NCBI GenBank assembly: GCA_019322805.1
Contig: JAHWIC010000014.1
Span: 1 to 34,846 of the forward strand
Direction: 5' to 3'
DNA: 34,846 nucleotides
Source: Candidatus Woesearchaeota archaeon
Lineage (GTDB): Archaea; Nanobdellota; Nanobdellia; Woesearchaeales; JAHWIC01
A program made the translations under genes and the position numbers. Positions 6,364-13,661 of the stretch are shown piece after piece (positions within the stretch are counted from its first letter, which is position 1; each line of letters begins with the position of its first letter). The notes beneath the pieces were generated by a model. It saw only the letters and a program-made list of their open reading frames with translations, had not been told where the DNA came from and searched no databases.

Positions 6364-7005
6364 TCAACGCTGATGATCTGGGTTGCCGTAACACCAGCCG
6401 CCATAAGGTCCACCTTTATGCCAGCCAGTTGCAGGCAGATTAGTTCCAGGCCCTAAAGGAGGCCTGTCAATTCTTCTTGCAGCATTCTCCCTTGCTCGTG
6501 TATGGTTGGCTGTTACGTCTAGCATTAGCCTTTCCCATGCTTCTCTGCTTATTCCTGGCTCAGCTTCCTCAACTAAGCCGCGCTCATGAAGATATTTATG
6601 CACTGCCTGTATTAGCCCAAATGGCCTTGTCCTGTTGATGTATGGTCTTAGTGTATCCCACAGAGAGTGAAATCTATCCCACTCTTTTCTTTGAGTTGAC
6701 ACATCAGGTCCACGACGTCCGTGTTGCTCAAAGAATTGCATATACTCCTTCCATGACTCATAAAGCGTAAGAATATCACCATCACTTATTGGGTCAAGAT
6801 AACCGGCCTGGCTTAAAGGCAGCCTTGGCCTCTCGCTTTCCTTTGTTCTATATGGCGCATTAAAGTATTCTTTCCTCTTAGCCCTATTCATCCGCACTTC
6901 AGAAACAATGCCTTCAATACCCTTTAAGTCTGTAGTCAGGCCAAATTCAGAAGATATTTCCCTTAATCTTTCTTCATCAGCTTGTCTGTCAAGATGCGCT
7001 GTCAT
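6364..7005 (-). CDS. Hypothetical protein, 213 residues
   Basis: Not recognised. A soluble, strongly charged protein, rich in arginine and proline, with many tryptophans. The N-terminal half looks helical (DEERLREISSEFGL, YESWKEYMQFFEQHG). The C-terminal tail from about residue 180 is low-complexity and glycine/proline/tryptophan-rich (GWHKGGPYGGWCYGNP), which looks disordered. A TATA box (ATTTATATAC on the minus strand) at about 7032-7041 places transcription close to the ATG at 7005, so it is probably a leaderless single gene. The arginine-rich composition contrasts with the lysine-rich neighbours and could indicate acquisition by transfer. Confidence 0.75.
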   Translation of the reverse strand: MTAHLDRQADEERLREISSEFGLTTDLKGIEGIVSEVRMNRAKRKEYFNAPYRTKESERPRLPLSQAGYLDPISDGDILTLYESWKEYMQFFEQHGRRGPDVSTQRKEWDRFHSLWDTLRPYINRTRPFGLIQAVHKYLHERGLVEEAEPGISREAWERLMLDVTANHTRARENAARRIDRPPLGPGTNLPATGWHKGGPYGGWCYGNPDHQR

Positions 7006-7077
7006 ATTACTGTATGCAATATTTACAAGTATATAAATCTTTCGCTTTTAACCACTATATAGTGATAATTATATCTA

Positions 7078-8361
7078 TTAGAACTTATACATTACCAACC
7101 CACTTATAAGTTTAGGATAAAAGAAAGTAGACTTCTGCGGCATTGTTTCACCAGCATCTGCAACTTCAAGAACTTCATTTATCTTGGTAGGATTCAGGAA
7201 AAAAGCTAGCTGATAATCTTTTTCTTTAAGCGCCTTGATTGCATCCTCTGGGTCTCCCTTAACATAATCAACATATTTCTGGGATGCAAGAGCCTCTGCA
7301 TCAATGCCTAATAATTTACCCAGGATAAGGTCGTGCAATATCGAGACATCAAGCCTTTTTGAGACATTCTCGTTTGCAACTGTTTCATTATCCTTTAATG
7401 TAATAAGGTAATACCTTTTCATTCCTTTGCAGAGCATTCCAAAAACATGCTTTTTGAATCTTCCTTTCATTCTATCAAGCATCTTATTCCTCTGCATCTC
7501 TTCATCAGCATCATCAAACTCATAAATCTCTAAATCAAATTCTTTCAATAAATCACCTTCAAGTTTTTTAATGTCAAGGTTCTCTAGATTATGAACAAGC
7601 CTGTGTGTTGGCAAAACCAATAAACCTTCATCATCAACATTTATCAGGGTCATCATCCTGTACTGAGCTCCTTCTATCTCAGGATGTTCTTTGCTGAAAT
7701 TAAGAGCTGTTTCATACCTGTGATGGCCGTCTGCAATGTAGATTTTCTTATTGGCCATTTCCTTGCGTATGTTATCAACCTCAATCTTATCAGTTACCTT
7801 CCATAAGGTATGCTTTATACCGCTTGAATCAGTAAATTCAATAAATGGCTCTTTTTTTGTTTCAGCCTCGATTATCTGGGTCATAACACCATTAGCATCA
7901 TGATACAACATGAATAACTGCCCAAGGTTAGCATGAATTGCCTTCAGTAGATTCATTCTGTCTTCTTTTGGCTTTGAAAGTGTTTTTTCATGCGGCAAGA
8001 TAACTTTCTTATCATAATCCTCTAATCTTGCTAAAGCAATAAACCCCTTCCTTACTTTGGTAACTGGCTTTTTCCTGTATTTCTTAAGGATATATTCCTG
8101 AGCATAAACATAGATGCAGGATTCGTTATCCTCAATTAATACTTCTTCACTCAACCATTTTTTCATAAGCTCAGCTGCATTTGCATATCTATCATCTCCT
8201 TCAGGAAGGAGAATATGAGCCATATTATACTGAGAATCAGCTAAGAAAATCTTCTTTTCCTCCTTGCTTATTACATCGTAAGGTGGTGTTACAACAAATC
8301 TAAAGTCCTTTACGCTGTCTTTGTTGTAGAACAAACCTTTGAAAGGCTTTATCTCAACCAT
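7078..8361 (-). CDS. DUF1015 family protein
   Basis: A 427-residue protein of the DUF1015 family, whose biochemical function is not settled. It begins with the family hallmark KPFKGLFYN...TPPYDVIS, contains ILPHEKTLSKPKEDRMNLLKAI (about 120) and the most conserved motif IYIADGHHRYETAL (about 208-221), which looks like an active-site loop. Family members are often found near serine or glycolytic three-carbon metabolism genes. Here its start overlaps the end of the phosphoglycerate-mutase-like gene by 8 nt (8354-8361), so it is probably co-translated with it. No transmembrane segment is seen. Confidence 0.9.
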   Translation of the reverse strand: MVEIKPFKGLFYNKDSVKDFRFVVTPPYDVISKEEKKIFLADSQYNMAHILLPEGDDRYANAAELMKKWLSEEVLIEDNESCIYVYAQEYILKKYRKKPVTKVRKGFIALARLEDYDKKVILPHEKTLSKPKEDRMNLLKAIHANLGQLFMLYHDANGVMTQIIEAETKKEPFIEFTDSSGIKHTLWKVTDKIEVDNIRKEMANKKIYIADGHHRYETALNFSKEHPEIEGAQYRMMTLINVDDEGLLVLPTHRLVHNLENLDIKKLEGDLLKEFDLEIYEFDDADEEMQRNKMLDRMKGRFKKHVFGMLCKGMKRYYLITLKDNETVANENVSKRLDVSILHDLILGKLLGIDAEALASQKYVDYVKGDPEDAIKALKEKDYQLAFFLNPTKINEVLEVADAGETMPQKSTFFYPKLISGLVMYKF

Positions 8362-9562
8362 TTTTGCCTAATAAAATCTCGATAAACTCTTTTGGCTTTA
8401 TTGTTCCTAACGAACCAAGCTCTGCAGAGAACTCATTAAAGAATTTTACAGAATCTTTCTTAGCTTTGGGAGCATAGACTGCAAAAGGCACAGGCTCAGC
8501 TGCATGAGTCTTTAATTTTACTGGTGTTAGATGGTCAGGCAGAACAGCAATAGTTGTGTTCTTTAAGTCAACCTTTTTCAATACCCTCCCAATTAATCTT
8601 TCGTCAAGGTCTTCTATTGTTTTGAGCTTAAGCTTTAAATCACCAGCGTGGCTGGCTTCATCAGGCGCTTCAACATGCACAAATACCAAGTCATAATCCT
8701 GCAAAGCCTTTATGCAGGCAACTGCTTTCCCTTCATAGTTTGTATCATACAAACCAGTTGCTCCTTTGACCTTGATTGGCTTAAAGCCTGCATAGATACC
8801 TAAGCCAAAGACTATATCTACAGCTGATATTGCAGCTCCTTTTATTCCATAGAGTTCCTGGAAATTCCTTAACTTTGGCTTTTTGCCAGGAGACCAAGGC
8901 CAAATCATATTGCCTGGGTTAAATCCTTTCTTTACCCTGCTCACATTAACAGGATGCTTAGACAGAATATTCTTAGAGTCTAAGACCATCTTATTAAGCA
9001 GATGGGTTGTTTTCTCTCCTTCTACACTCTTTGCTTTTACCATTACTTTAGCTATCTTACTTCCAACTACGTTATGCGGCGGAGTACATTCAACATTTTC
9101 AGAATAATTATTCTTTAAAACAAGCAAATGCCTGTAGCTAACCCCATTATGAAATTCAATATCTGGCTTTCCGAACTCTACTTGTATAGCTCTGATTAAC
9201 TCAGCTGCTTCTTCATTCGTTATATGGCTTGCGGAATAATCAGTTAATATCCCATTCTTTTCAGTTATCAGGTTACATCTAAAAGCAATGTCATCCTTTC
9301 CAAGCTTCACATTCATGGCAGCAGCTTCTAATGGGCCTCTGCCAGTATAGCATTCCTTTGGATCATAGCCTAGAACTGATAGATTAGCAACATCAGAGCC
9401 AGAAGGCATTCCTTTTGGAATAGTAATCAACCTGCCAACGCGGCCTTTAGCAGCAATCCAGTCCATGTTTGGAGTTTTAGCTGCCTGCAGAGGGCTTTTG
9501 CCGTCCAGTTCTTTAAGGGCATAGTCACCCATACCATCTCCAAGGAAGATTATGTATTTCAT
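8354..9562 (-). CDS. Archaeal-type cofactor-independent phosphoglycerate mutase family; possible homoserine kinase
   Basis: A 402-residue member of the alkaline-phosphatase-like metalloenzyme superfamily. The N-terminus MKYIIFLGDGMGDYALKELD carries the metal-binding Asp, followed by IPKGMPSGSDVANLSVLGYD with the catalytic Ser, the substrate loop YTGRGPLEAAAM, and C-terminal metal ligands in VHVEAPDEASHAGDLKLK and VLPDHLTPVKLKTHAAEPVPF. One branch is the phosphoglycerate mutase ApgM; a close branch, the proposed homoserine kinases, occurs beside threonine genes in organisms lacking ThrB. The next gene upstream is thrC and no ThrB is in the window, which favours the homoserine kinase role, but this is inference. 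A TATA-like box (TTATAAATAA) lies 20-30 nt before the ATG. Confidence 0.85.
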   Translation of the reverse strand: MKYIIFLGDGMGDYALKELDGKSPLQAAKTPNMDWIAAKGRVGRLITIPKGMPSGSDVANLSVLGYDPKECYTGRGPLEAAAMNVKLGKDDIAFRCNLITEKNGILTDYSASHITNEEAAELIRAIQVEFGKPDIEFHNGVSYRHLLVLKNNYSENVECTPPHNVVGSKIAKVMVKAKSVEGEKTTHLLNKMVLDSKNILSKHPVNVSRVKKGFNPGNMIWPWSPGKKPKLRNFQELYGIKGAAISAVDIVFGLGIYAGFKPIKVKGATGLYDTNYEGKAVACIKALQDYDLVFVHVEAPDEASHAGDLKLKLKTIEDLDERLIGRVLKKVDLKNTTIAVLPDHLTPVKLKTHAAEPVPFAVYAPKAKKDSVKFFNEFSAELGSLGTIKPKEFIEILLGKNG

Positions 9563-9667
9563 AAGAAAGCCAAGTTTAACAATTATTTATAATACTTTTT
9601 ATTTTCTATACCAAAAAACAATCATTAAAAAACCATCAATAAATAAAATCTCAATAGGAAGATAATC

Positions 9668-9923
9668 AATCCGAAAATTCCTTTTTAATATGGTCGTTAG
9701 GAATAATGAAAAATAATCAATAATAAAATAAAAATAAATCTGAAAATTCCTTTCACAACTAGGATAAAGGAATTTTCATCTTATTCTGTTATATTAAGAA
9801 ATAGAAGAAGATGATTTTTGCTTTAAGTAAGACAATAAAGCAAAAATCAGATTTATTATTTTCCGTTATTGATTTTTTGAAATTGATCCCGATATAGGTT
9901 TTAAGGCAAAAATCGGATTTATT
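9668..9923 (+). repeat. Divergent outer repeat copy interrupted by locus A
   Basis: The left end AATCCGAAAATTCCTTT (9668-9684) and the right end GCAAAAATCGGATTTATT (9906-9923) are variants of the same family. Their terminal bases are changed in a compensating way: TCCGA and TCGGA pair, as TCTGA and TCAGA do in the inner copy. The geometry suggests that one copy lies inside another. Confidence 0.55.
9733..9857 (+). repeat. Cloverleaf-like intergenic repeat, locus A
   Basis: The outer inverted repeat is perfect over 11 bp: AATAAATCTGA (9733-9743) and TCAGATTTATT (9847-9857). Inside are three hairpin arms in a row: GAAAATTCCTTT/AAAGGAATTTTC (9742-9753 with 9766-9777, 12 bp), CATCTTATTCT with AGAAGAAGATG (about 9777-9813, one mismatch), and GATTTTTGCTTTA/TAAAGCAAAAATC (9813-9825 with 9836-9848, 13 bp). 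Related copies are at 25655-25770 and 30055-30247. Confidence 0.85.
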
Positions 9924-9952
9924 CTTAATTATTGATTTTTAAATTGATTATT

Positions 9953-11209
9953 TTATAACTTTAATGCCTTTTCAACAGCTCCTAGATTAGCAGCTAAAGA
10001 CTTCGGCTTGTTTGCATATTTAGCGCTTGATTTATGATAATCAATTATTGCTTGTGAAAACTTAGCTCCATGAGCAGTTAGTATTACAACTACTTTATCT
10101 GATTTCTTTATTGTTCCAGCATCTACTAATTTCTTTAAGCCAGCCATAGCTGCTCCTGAGTTCGGACAGATTGGAATTCCAGTTGAATCAACAATTGCCT
10201 TTGCATCCATTATTTCTTTGTCTGAAACCTGCTCCATTACTCCGTTGTGAAGCTGTAATTCCCGTCTAGCTTTCTTAAAGCTTACAGGATTTCCTATCTG
10301 TATAGCGCTTGCTACTGTTTTCTTAGCAGTTACTGGCTTAAGCTCAGCCCAGCCATTCTTGTAGCTTTTGTATAATGGGTTTGCACCAGTAGTTTCAACT
10401 CCTGCTAATCTAGGCAGTTTATCAATTATTCCAAGTTTCTTTAACTCTCTCAATCCTTTTCCTAAAGCTGAGATATTGCCAGCATTTCCAACAGGAATTA
10501 CAATCCAGTCAGGAACTTCCCAGTTAAGCTGATGCAAAGCCTCTATTCCAATTGCTTTTTGTCCTTCTATTCTGAATGAATTCATTGAATTCAGCAAATA
10601 GATAGGGTGTTTCTCAGTTAGTTCCTGAACTATCTCCATGCAGCCGTCAAAATCAGTTTTTAAGCCTAAAGTAATTGCTCCTGATGAAATTGGCTGTGAT
10701 AACTGCTCAAATGAGATCTTTCCTTCTGGAAGCAAAACTACCCGTTTAATATCACCGTGTGCAGCATAAGCTGACATCGAAGCTGATGTATCGCCAGTTG
10801 AAGCACAAGCTACTATCTTTACTCCTAGGAAATTTGCCCATGAAACACCAGCAACCATTCCTCTGTCTTTAAAGCTTAAAGTTGGGTTCATACCTTCGTG
10901 TTTCAAGTATAGACTATCAACACCAAAGAATTCCTTTAGTTTCTTGTTAGCTTTGTACAAGGGAGTATCTCCTTCTTCCAGAGAAATGACCTTATCATCA
11001 GGCAGATCAGGCAGTAAAATATCTTTATATCTGAAGAAAGCAATCTTATCTTTACCTTTTTCAAAGTGTTCTTTCCACTGCTTTCCAGTTCTTTTGAATG
11101 CTTTTAGGTTTGGAACTACCTCTAGCAATTCTCCGCAATAGCATCTATAGCGGATTTCCTTTGCATCGTATTCTTTGCCGCATTCTATGCACTTTAGTTT
11201 GATGTTCAT
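9953..11209 (-). CDS. thrC: Threonine synthase
   Basis: Converts O-phosphohomoserine to threonine with PLP. It has 418 residues. The N-terminus carries a zinc-ribbon-like set of cysteines (Cys7, Cys10, Cys23, Cys25), common in archaeal ThrC. The PLP lysine is Lys114 in PTLSFKDRGM, and ASTGDTSASMSAYAA and VIPVGNAGNISALGKG form the phosphate and cofactor loops. A TATA box (CTTTAAATAATA) at about 11232-11243 lies roughly 25-30 nt before the ATG, so a short-leader transcript is likely. A longer transcript from farther upstream would carry the 11250-11296 hairpin. The phosphoglycerate-mutase-like gene downstream may supply its phosphorylated substrate. Confidence 0.95.
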   Translation of the reverse strand: MNIKLKCIECGKEYDAKEIRYRCYCGELLEVVPNLKAFKRTGKQWKEHFEKGKDKIAFFRYKDILLPDLPDDKVISLEEGDTPLYKANKKLKEFFGVDSLYLKHEGMNPTLSFKDRGMVAGVSWANFLGVKIVACASTGDTSASMSAYAAHGDIKRVVLLPEGKISFEQLSQPISSGAITLGLKTDFDGCMEIVQELTEKHPIYLLNSMNSFRIEGQKAIGIEALHQLNWEVPDWIVIPVGNAGNISALGKGLRELKKLGIIDKLPRLAGVETTGANPLYKSYKNGWAELKPVTAKKTVASAIQIGNPVSFKKARRELQLHNGVMEQVSDKEIMDAKAIVDSTGIPICPNSGAAMAGLKKLVDAGTIKKSDKVVVILTAHGAKFSQAIIDYHKSSAKYANKPKSLAANLGAVEKALKL

Positions 11210-11249
11210 AAGGAGAAAAAGAAGAGGGTATTATTTAAAGGTTATGTTA

Positions 11250-11296
11250 ACTTAATGGCAGACAATAATTGGTTATAAAAGAATCTGCCATTAAGT
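11250..11296. repeat. 13-bp perfect inverted repeat between the ureohydrolase gene and thrC
   Basis: ACTTAATGGCAGA (11250-11262) and TCTGCCATTAAGT (11284-11296) form a perfect 13-bp stem with a 21-nt loop. It lies 40 nt upstream of thrC, just outside its TATA box. It could be a regulator-binding operator, an RNA hairpin in a longer leader, or a terminator-like structure of the upstream gene. Confidence 0.6.
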
Positions 11297-11301
11297 ATAG
11301 C

Positions 11302-11334
11302 AGGGCAAACAAATTTATAACTTATTTTTGCCCT
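11302..11334. repeat. 8-bp inverted repeat at the ureohydrolase stop codon
   Basis: AGGGCAAA (11302-11309) and TTTGCCCT (11327-11334). The second half overlaps the stop codon of the 11333-12124 gene. The loop contains a TATA-like TTATAAATTT in the minus direction, which could drive a transcript through the 11250-11296 hairpin. Confidence 0.5.
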
Positions 11335-12124
11335 ACTCTAACTCAACAACCAATTTAGCACCTAACTTAGAGGTTAATTCGTTAACATCTTTATCAGGAT
11401 TAACCTCAACGATATCCATTGCTTTTAGGTTATGCAGTTTCTTTAATCTGTGCAGGAAAAATAATAGCTCGCGGGTTGTTAATCCGCCTGGCTCAGGATA
11501 GCCGGTTCCAGGAGCAAAACCAGGATCAAGAACATCAATATCAACTGAAATATACAAAGAGCCAAAGTTCTTGGCAACAGACATTACTGACTCAGAAACC
11601 TCTTTAATGCCTTCCATAGAGAGCTCTTTCATATCAAAGTATTTTATTCTGTTCTCTTTGATAAACTTATATTCATCCTTGTGCCAGTTCCTTACTCCAA
11701 CAATGATTATGTTTTCTTTTTTTATTATATTGTTCTTGATTAAACCAACGACCAAATCCTCATGCGTTGGGGGCTCAAAATCTGACTGGCAGTCCGGATG
11801 TGCGTCAAAGATAACAATTCCAGGCTCTGGATAAACTGAGGAAAAGCCTTTTACCAAAGGAAATGTTATAGAGTGGTCTCCACCAATAAAGATTGGCTTA
11901 TCATTGTTTTTTAAAATTATTTTTGAATTTTCAATGATGTCATTAAATGATTTTTCAATATTGTTTTGATCAACCTTAATCTCATCAACATCAAAATTAA
12001 CAAGCATTCCTTCTTCGCTTAGGTGGAATTCTTTCAGTTTTTCAACTATTTTATCTGGAGCTAATTCACAGCCTTTTGTCTTTCCTAAGCCGCCGGCTGA
12101 AAATGGAACTTTGATTAGTTTCAT
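11333..12124 (-). CDS. Ureohydrolase (arginase/agmatinase family)
   Basis: A 263-residue binuclear manganese hydrolase that splits guanidino groups to urea plus an amine. Metal ligands are seen in all conserved blocks: GGDHS with His84, DAHPD with Asp107, His109 and Asp111, and SVDIDVLDPGFAPGTG with the paired aspartates near residue 195. The start LIKVPFSAGGLGKTKGCELAP is typical. Sequence reading cannot separate arginase from agmatinase or formimidoylglutamase; with an arginine biosynthesis cluster nearby, agmatinase (polyamine synthesis) or arginase are both plausible. A TATA-like TTTATTAAAT lies 20-30 nt before the ATG. It is monocistronic or first of a unit with thrC. Confidence 0.9.
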   Translation of the reverse strand: MKLIKVPFSAGGLGKTKGCELAPDKIVEKLKEFHLSEEGMLVNFDVDEIKVDQNNIEKSFNDIIENSKIILKNNDKPIFIGGDHSITFPLVKGFSSVYPEPGIVIFDAHPDCQSDFEPPTHEDLVVGLIKNNIIKKENIIIVGVRNWHKDEYKFIKENRIKYFDMKELSMEGIKEVSESVMSVAKNFGSLYISVDIDVLDPGFAPGTGYPEPGGLTTRELLFFLHRLKKLHNLKAMDIVEVNPDKDVNELTSKLGAKLVVELE

Positions 12125-12168
12125 CCTAACAATAGAATTAGCAGCTATTTAATAAACTTACTTCTTCT

Positions 12169-13392
12169 TTATTTCCTCTTAATCTTAACTTCCATTATCC
12201 TATTATGCTCTAATCTCTCTATAGTAAAAACATAATTACCATCTCTGATCTCTTCGCCTTCATCAGGTATGCGCCCAATCTTATTCAGAACATAGCCGCC
12301 AATAGTCTCAAAATCTTCTTCTTCTCTGAACCTAGAGCCAGTCTTCTTATTTACTTCTTCAATATCAGCCTTGCCAATAACCAACCATGAATTCTTGCTA
12401 ATCTTTTTGATATCAGGACTTATCTTATCTGTTTCTTCAACTATCTCTCCAACGATTTCTTCCAAAACATCTTCCATAGTAACTAAACCAGCAATGATGC
12501 CATGCTCATCAACTACAATTGCAATAGAGCTCTGCCTTGCCTGGAATGCTTTAAGCAATGAATCTATCTTCTTTGTTTCAGGAACAAAATAAGCCTTTCT
12601 CATTATATTCTCAATCTTTGTATTCCTGCTTTTTTCTTTCAAGGCATCGTGCAGATAAACTATTCCTTTGATCTTATCCTTAGTTTTTTCATAGACAGGC
12701 AGCTTTGTGTAATGTACCTTTGCAAATAATTTTAACAATTCGCCTACATTAAGCTTAATATTCGCACAGACCATATACGGCCTTGCGGTCATTATATTAG
12801 CAACATCGATATCATCAAACTTGAAAATGCGGTGAATCATCTCCTGCTCTGATTCCTTTATCTCACCAGCCTCTTCCCCTGCCTTGACCATTGTTTTCAA
12901 TTCTTCCTCTGTCACAATTGGTTTCTTAAGATTCTTTCTTCGTCCAGTAAGTGCTATTGTAATGAAGTCAAGTAATTTGACTAAAGGATACAGTATTATC
13001 ATTAATGAGTTCATAAATCCTGCAACAGCCAAGGCAACTCCTTCATTGCGCCTTAAAGCAACTGTTTTTGGTGTAACCTCTCCAAAAACCAGGATGACAA
13101 ATGTCATTACCCCTGTAACAATCCCAACAATATTGCTTTGAAAGAAATCAGCTGCAATCACTGTCGCTAAAGCTGAAGCAGCGATATTTACAACATTGTT
13201 TCCTATAAGTATTGTAGTCAACAAATCATGGGGCCTTTGTTTTATCTTTTGTAATACTAAAGCATTTCTTCTCTTTTTTTCAACCAAGTGCCTGACCTTA
13301 AGATTACTTAGAGAAAACATGGCTGTCTCAACACCTGAAAAGAAGGCTGAAAATATTATTAATATAACCAATGCTATTATCCTGTCTAACAT
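12169..13392 (-). CDS. CNNM/CBS/CorC-HlyC domain membrane protein
   Basis: A 407-residue protein of the HlyC/CorC (CNNM) family. The N-terminal DUF21/CNNM membrane domain has about four hydrophobic segments up to residue 150 (FSGVETAMFSLSNLKVRHLVE near the start). Two CBS motifs follow at about 190-330 (IMTARPYMVC, VDEHGIIAGLVTMEDVLEEIVGEIVEE), then the C-terminal transporter-associated domain (FETIGGYVLNKIGRIPDEGEEI). The family is linked to divalent cation, especially magnesium, homeostasis; the older hemolysin name is misleading. A TATA box (TTTAAATATAAAT) near 13410-13423 and a Shine-Dalgarno GAGGT before the ATG at 13392 define the start. The foldback element lies upstream. Confidence 0.92.
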   Translation of the reverse strand: MLDRIIALVILIIFSAFFSGVETAMFSLSNLKVRHLVEKKRRNALVLQKIKQRPHDLLTTILIGNNVVNIAASALATVIAADFFQSNIVGIVTGVMTFVILVFGEVTPKTVALRRNEGVALAVAGFMNSLMIILYPLVKLLDFITIALTGRRKNLKKPIVTEEELKTMVKAGEEAGEIKESEQEMIHRIFKFDDIDVANIMTARPYMVCANIKLNVGELLKLFAKVHYTKLPVYEKTKDKIKGIVYLHDALKEKSRNTKIENIMRKAYFVPETKKIDSLLKAFQARQSSIAIVVDEHGIIAGLVTMEDVLEEIVGEIVEETDKISPDIKKISKNSWLVIGKADIEEVNKKTGSRFREEEDFETIGGYVLNKIGRIPDEGEEIRDGNYVFTIERLEHNRIMEVKIKRK

Positions 13393-13469
13393 TTTACCTC
13401 TTTTTTTGTTTTATTTATATTTAAACCTTTACATCTTTTCCATTGATTCCATACGCACAATATTATGAC

Positions 13470-13653
13470 GGCAACAACAATAAAGGCGGCAGACGGCCAT
13501 TTGCTTCGCAAATGTCCTACTCGGCACCCATTGAAATGTGAGCGAGTTCGCTGTGACTTGCGAGGCTCGCGAGAGGCTCGCTCGCCATTCCACTCGAGCT
13601 CACTCGCATGTCACTGGGGCGACCCCCGCCTCGTCTGCGCCATTGTTGTTGCC
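13470..13653. mobile_element. 184-bp GC-rich foldback element with terminal inverted repeats
   Basis: Ends are the perfect 12-bp inverted repeat GGCAACAACAAT (13470-13481) and ATTGTTGTTGCC (13642-13653). The stem continues inward: GGCGGCAGACG pairs with CGTCTGCGCC with one bulged G. Internal hairpins are CATTTGC/GCAAATG with a TTC loop (13498-13514), repeated GCGAG/CTCGC palindromes (about 13557-13590), GTGAGC/GCTCAC, and GGGG/CCCC with a CGA loop (about 13616-13626). It is markedly richer in G+C than the flanks and has no conserved coding potential. It fills most of the gap between argS and the CNNM gene and looks like a non-autonomous MITE-like element or a structured RNA. Confidence 0.65.
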
Positions 13654-13661
13654 TTTTACTA

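Larger units (their letters stand above)
9563..9952. other. 390-nt intergenic region holding nested repeat copies
   Basis: No protein gene. It contains a complete 125-bp cloverleaf repeat (9733-9857) flanked by the divergent left end (9668-9690) and right end (about 9905-9923) of what looks like a second copy. It also contains the TATA box of the 9562 gene and T-rich ATTGATTTTT runs next to the thrC stop. Confidence 0.75.

Noticed and set aside
9563..9952. CRISPR-like array
   Set aside because: The repeats are inverted and structured, not direct repeats separated by regular unique spacers, and no cas gene is present.
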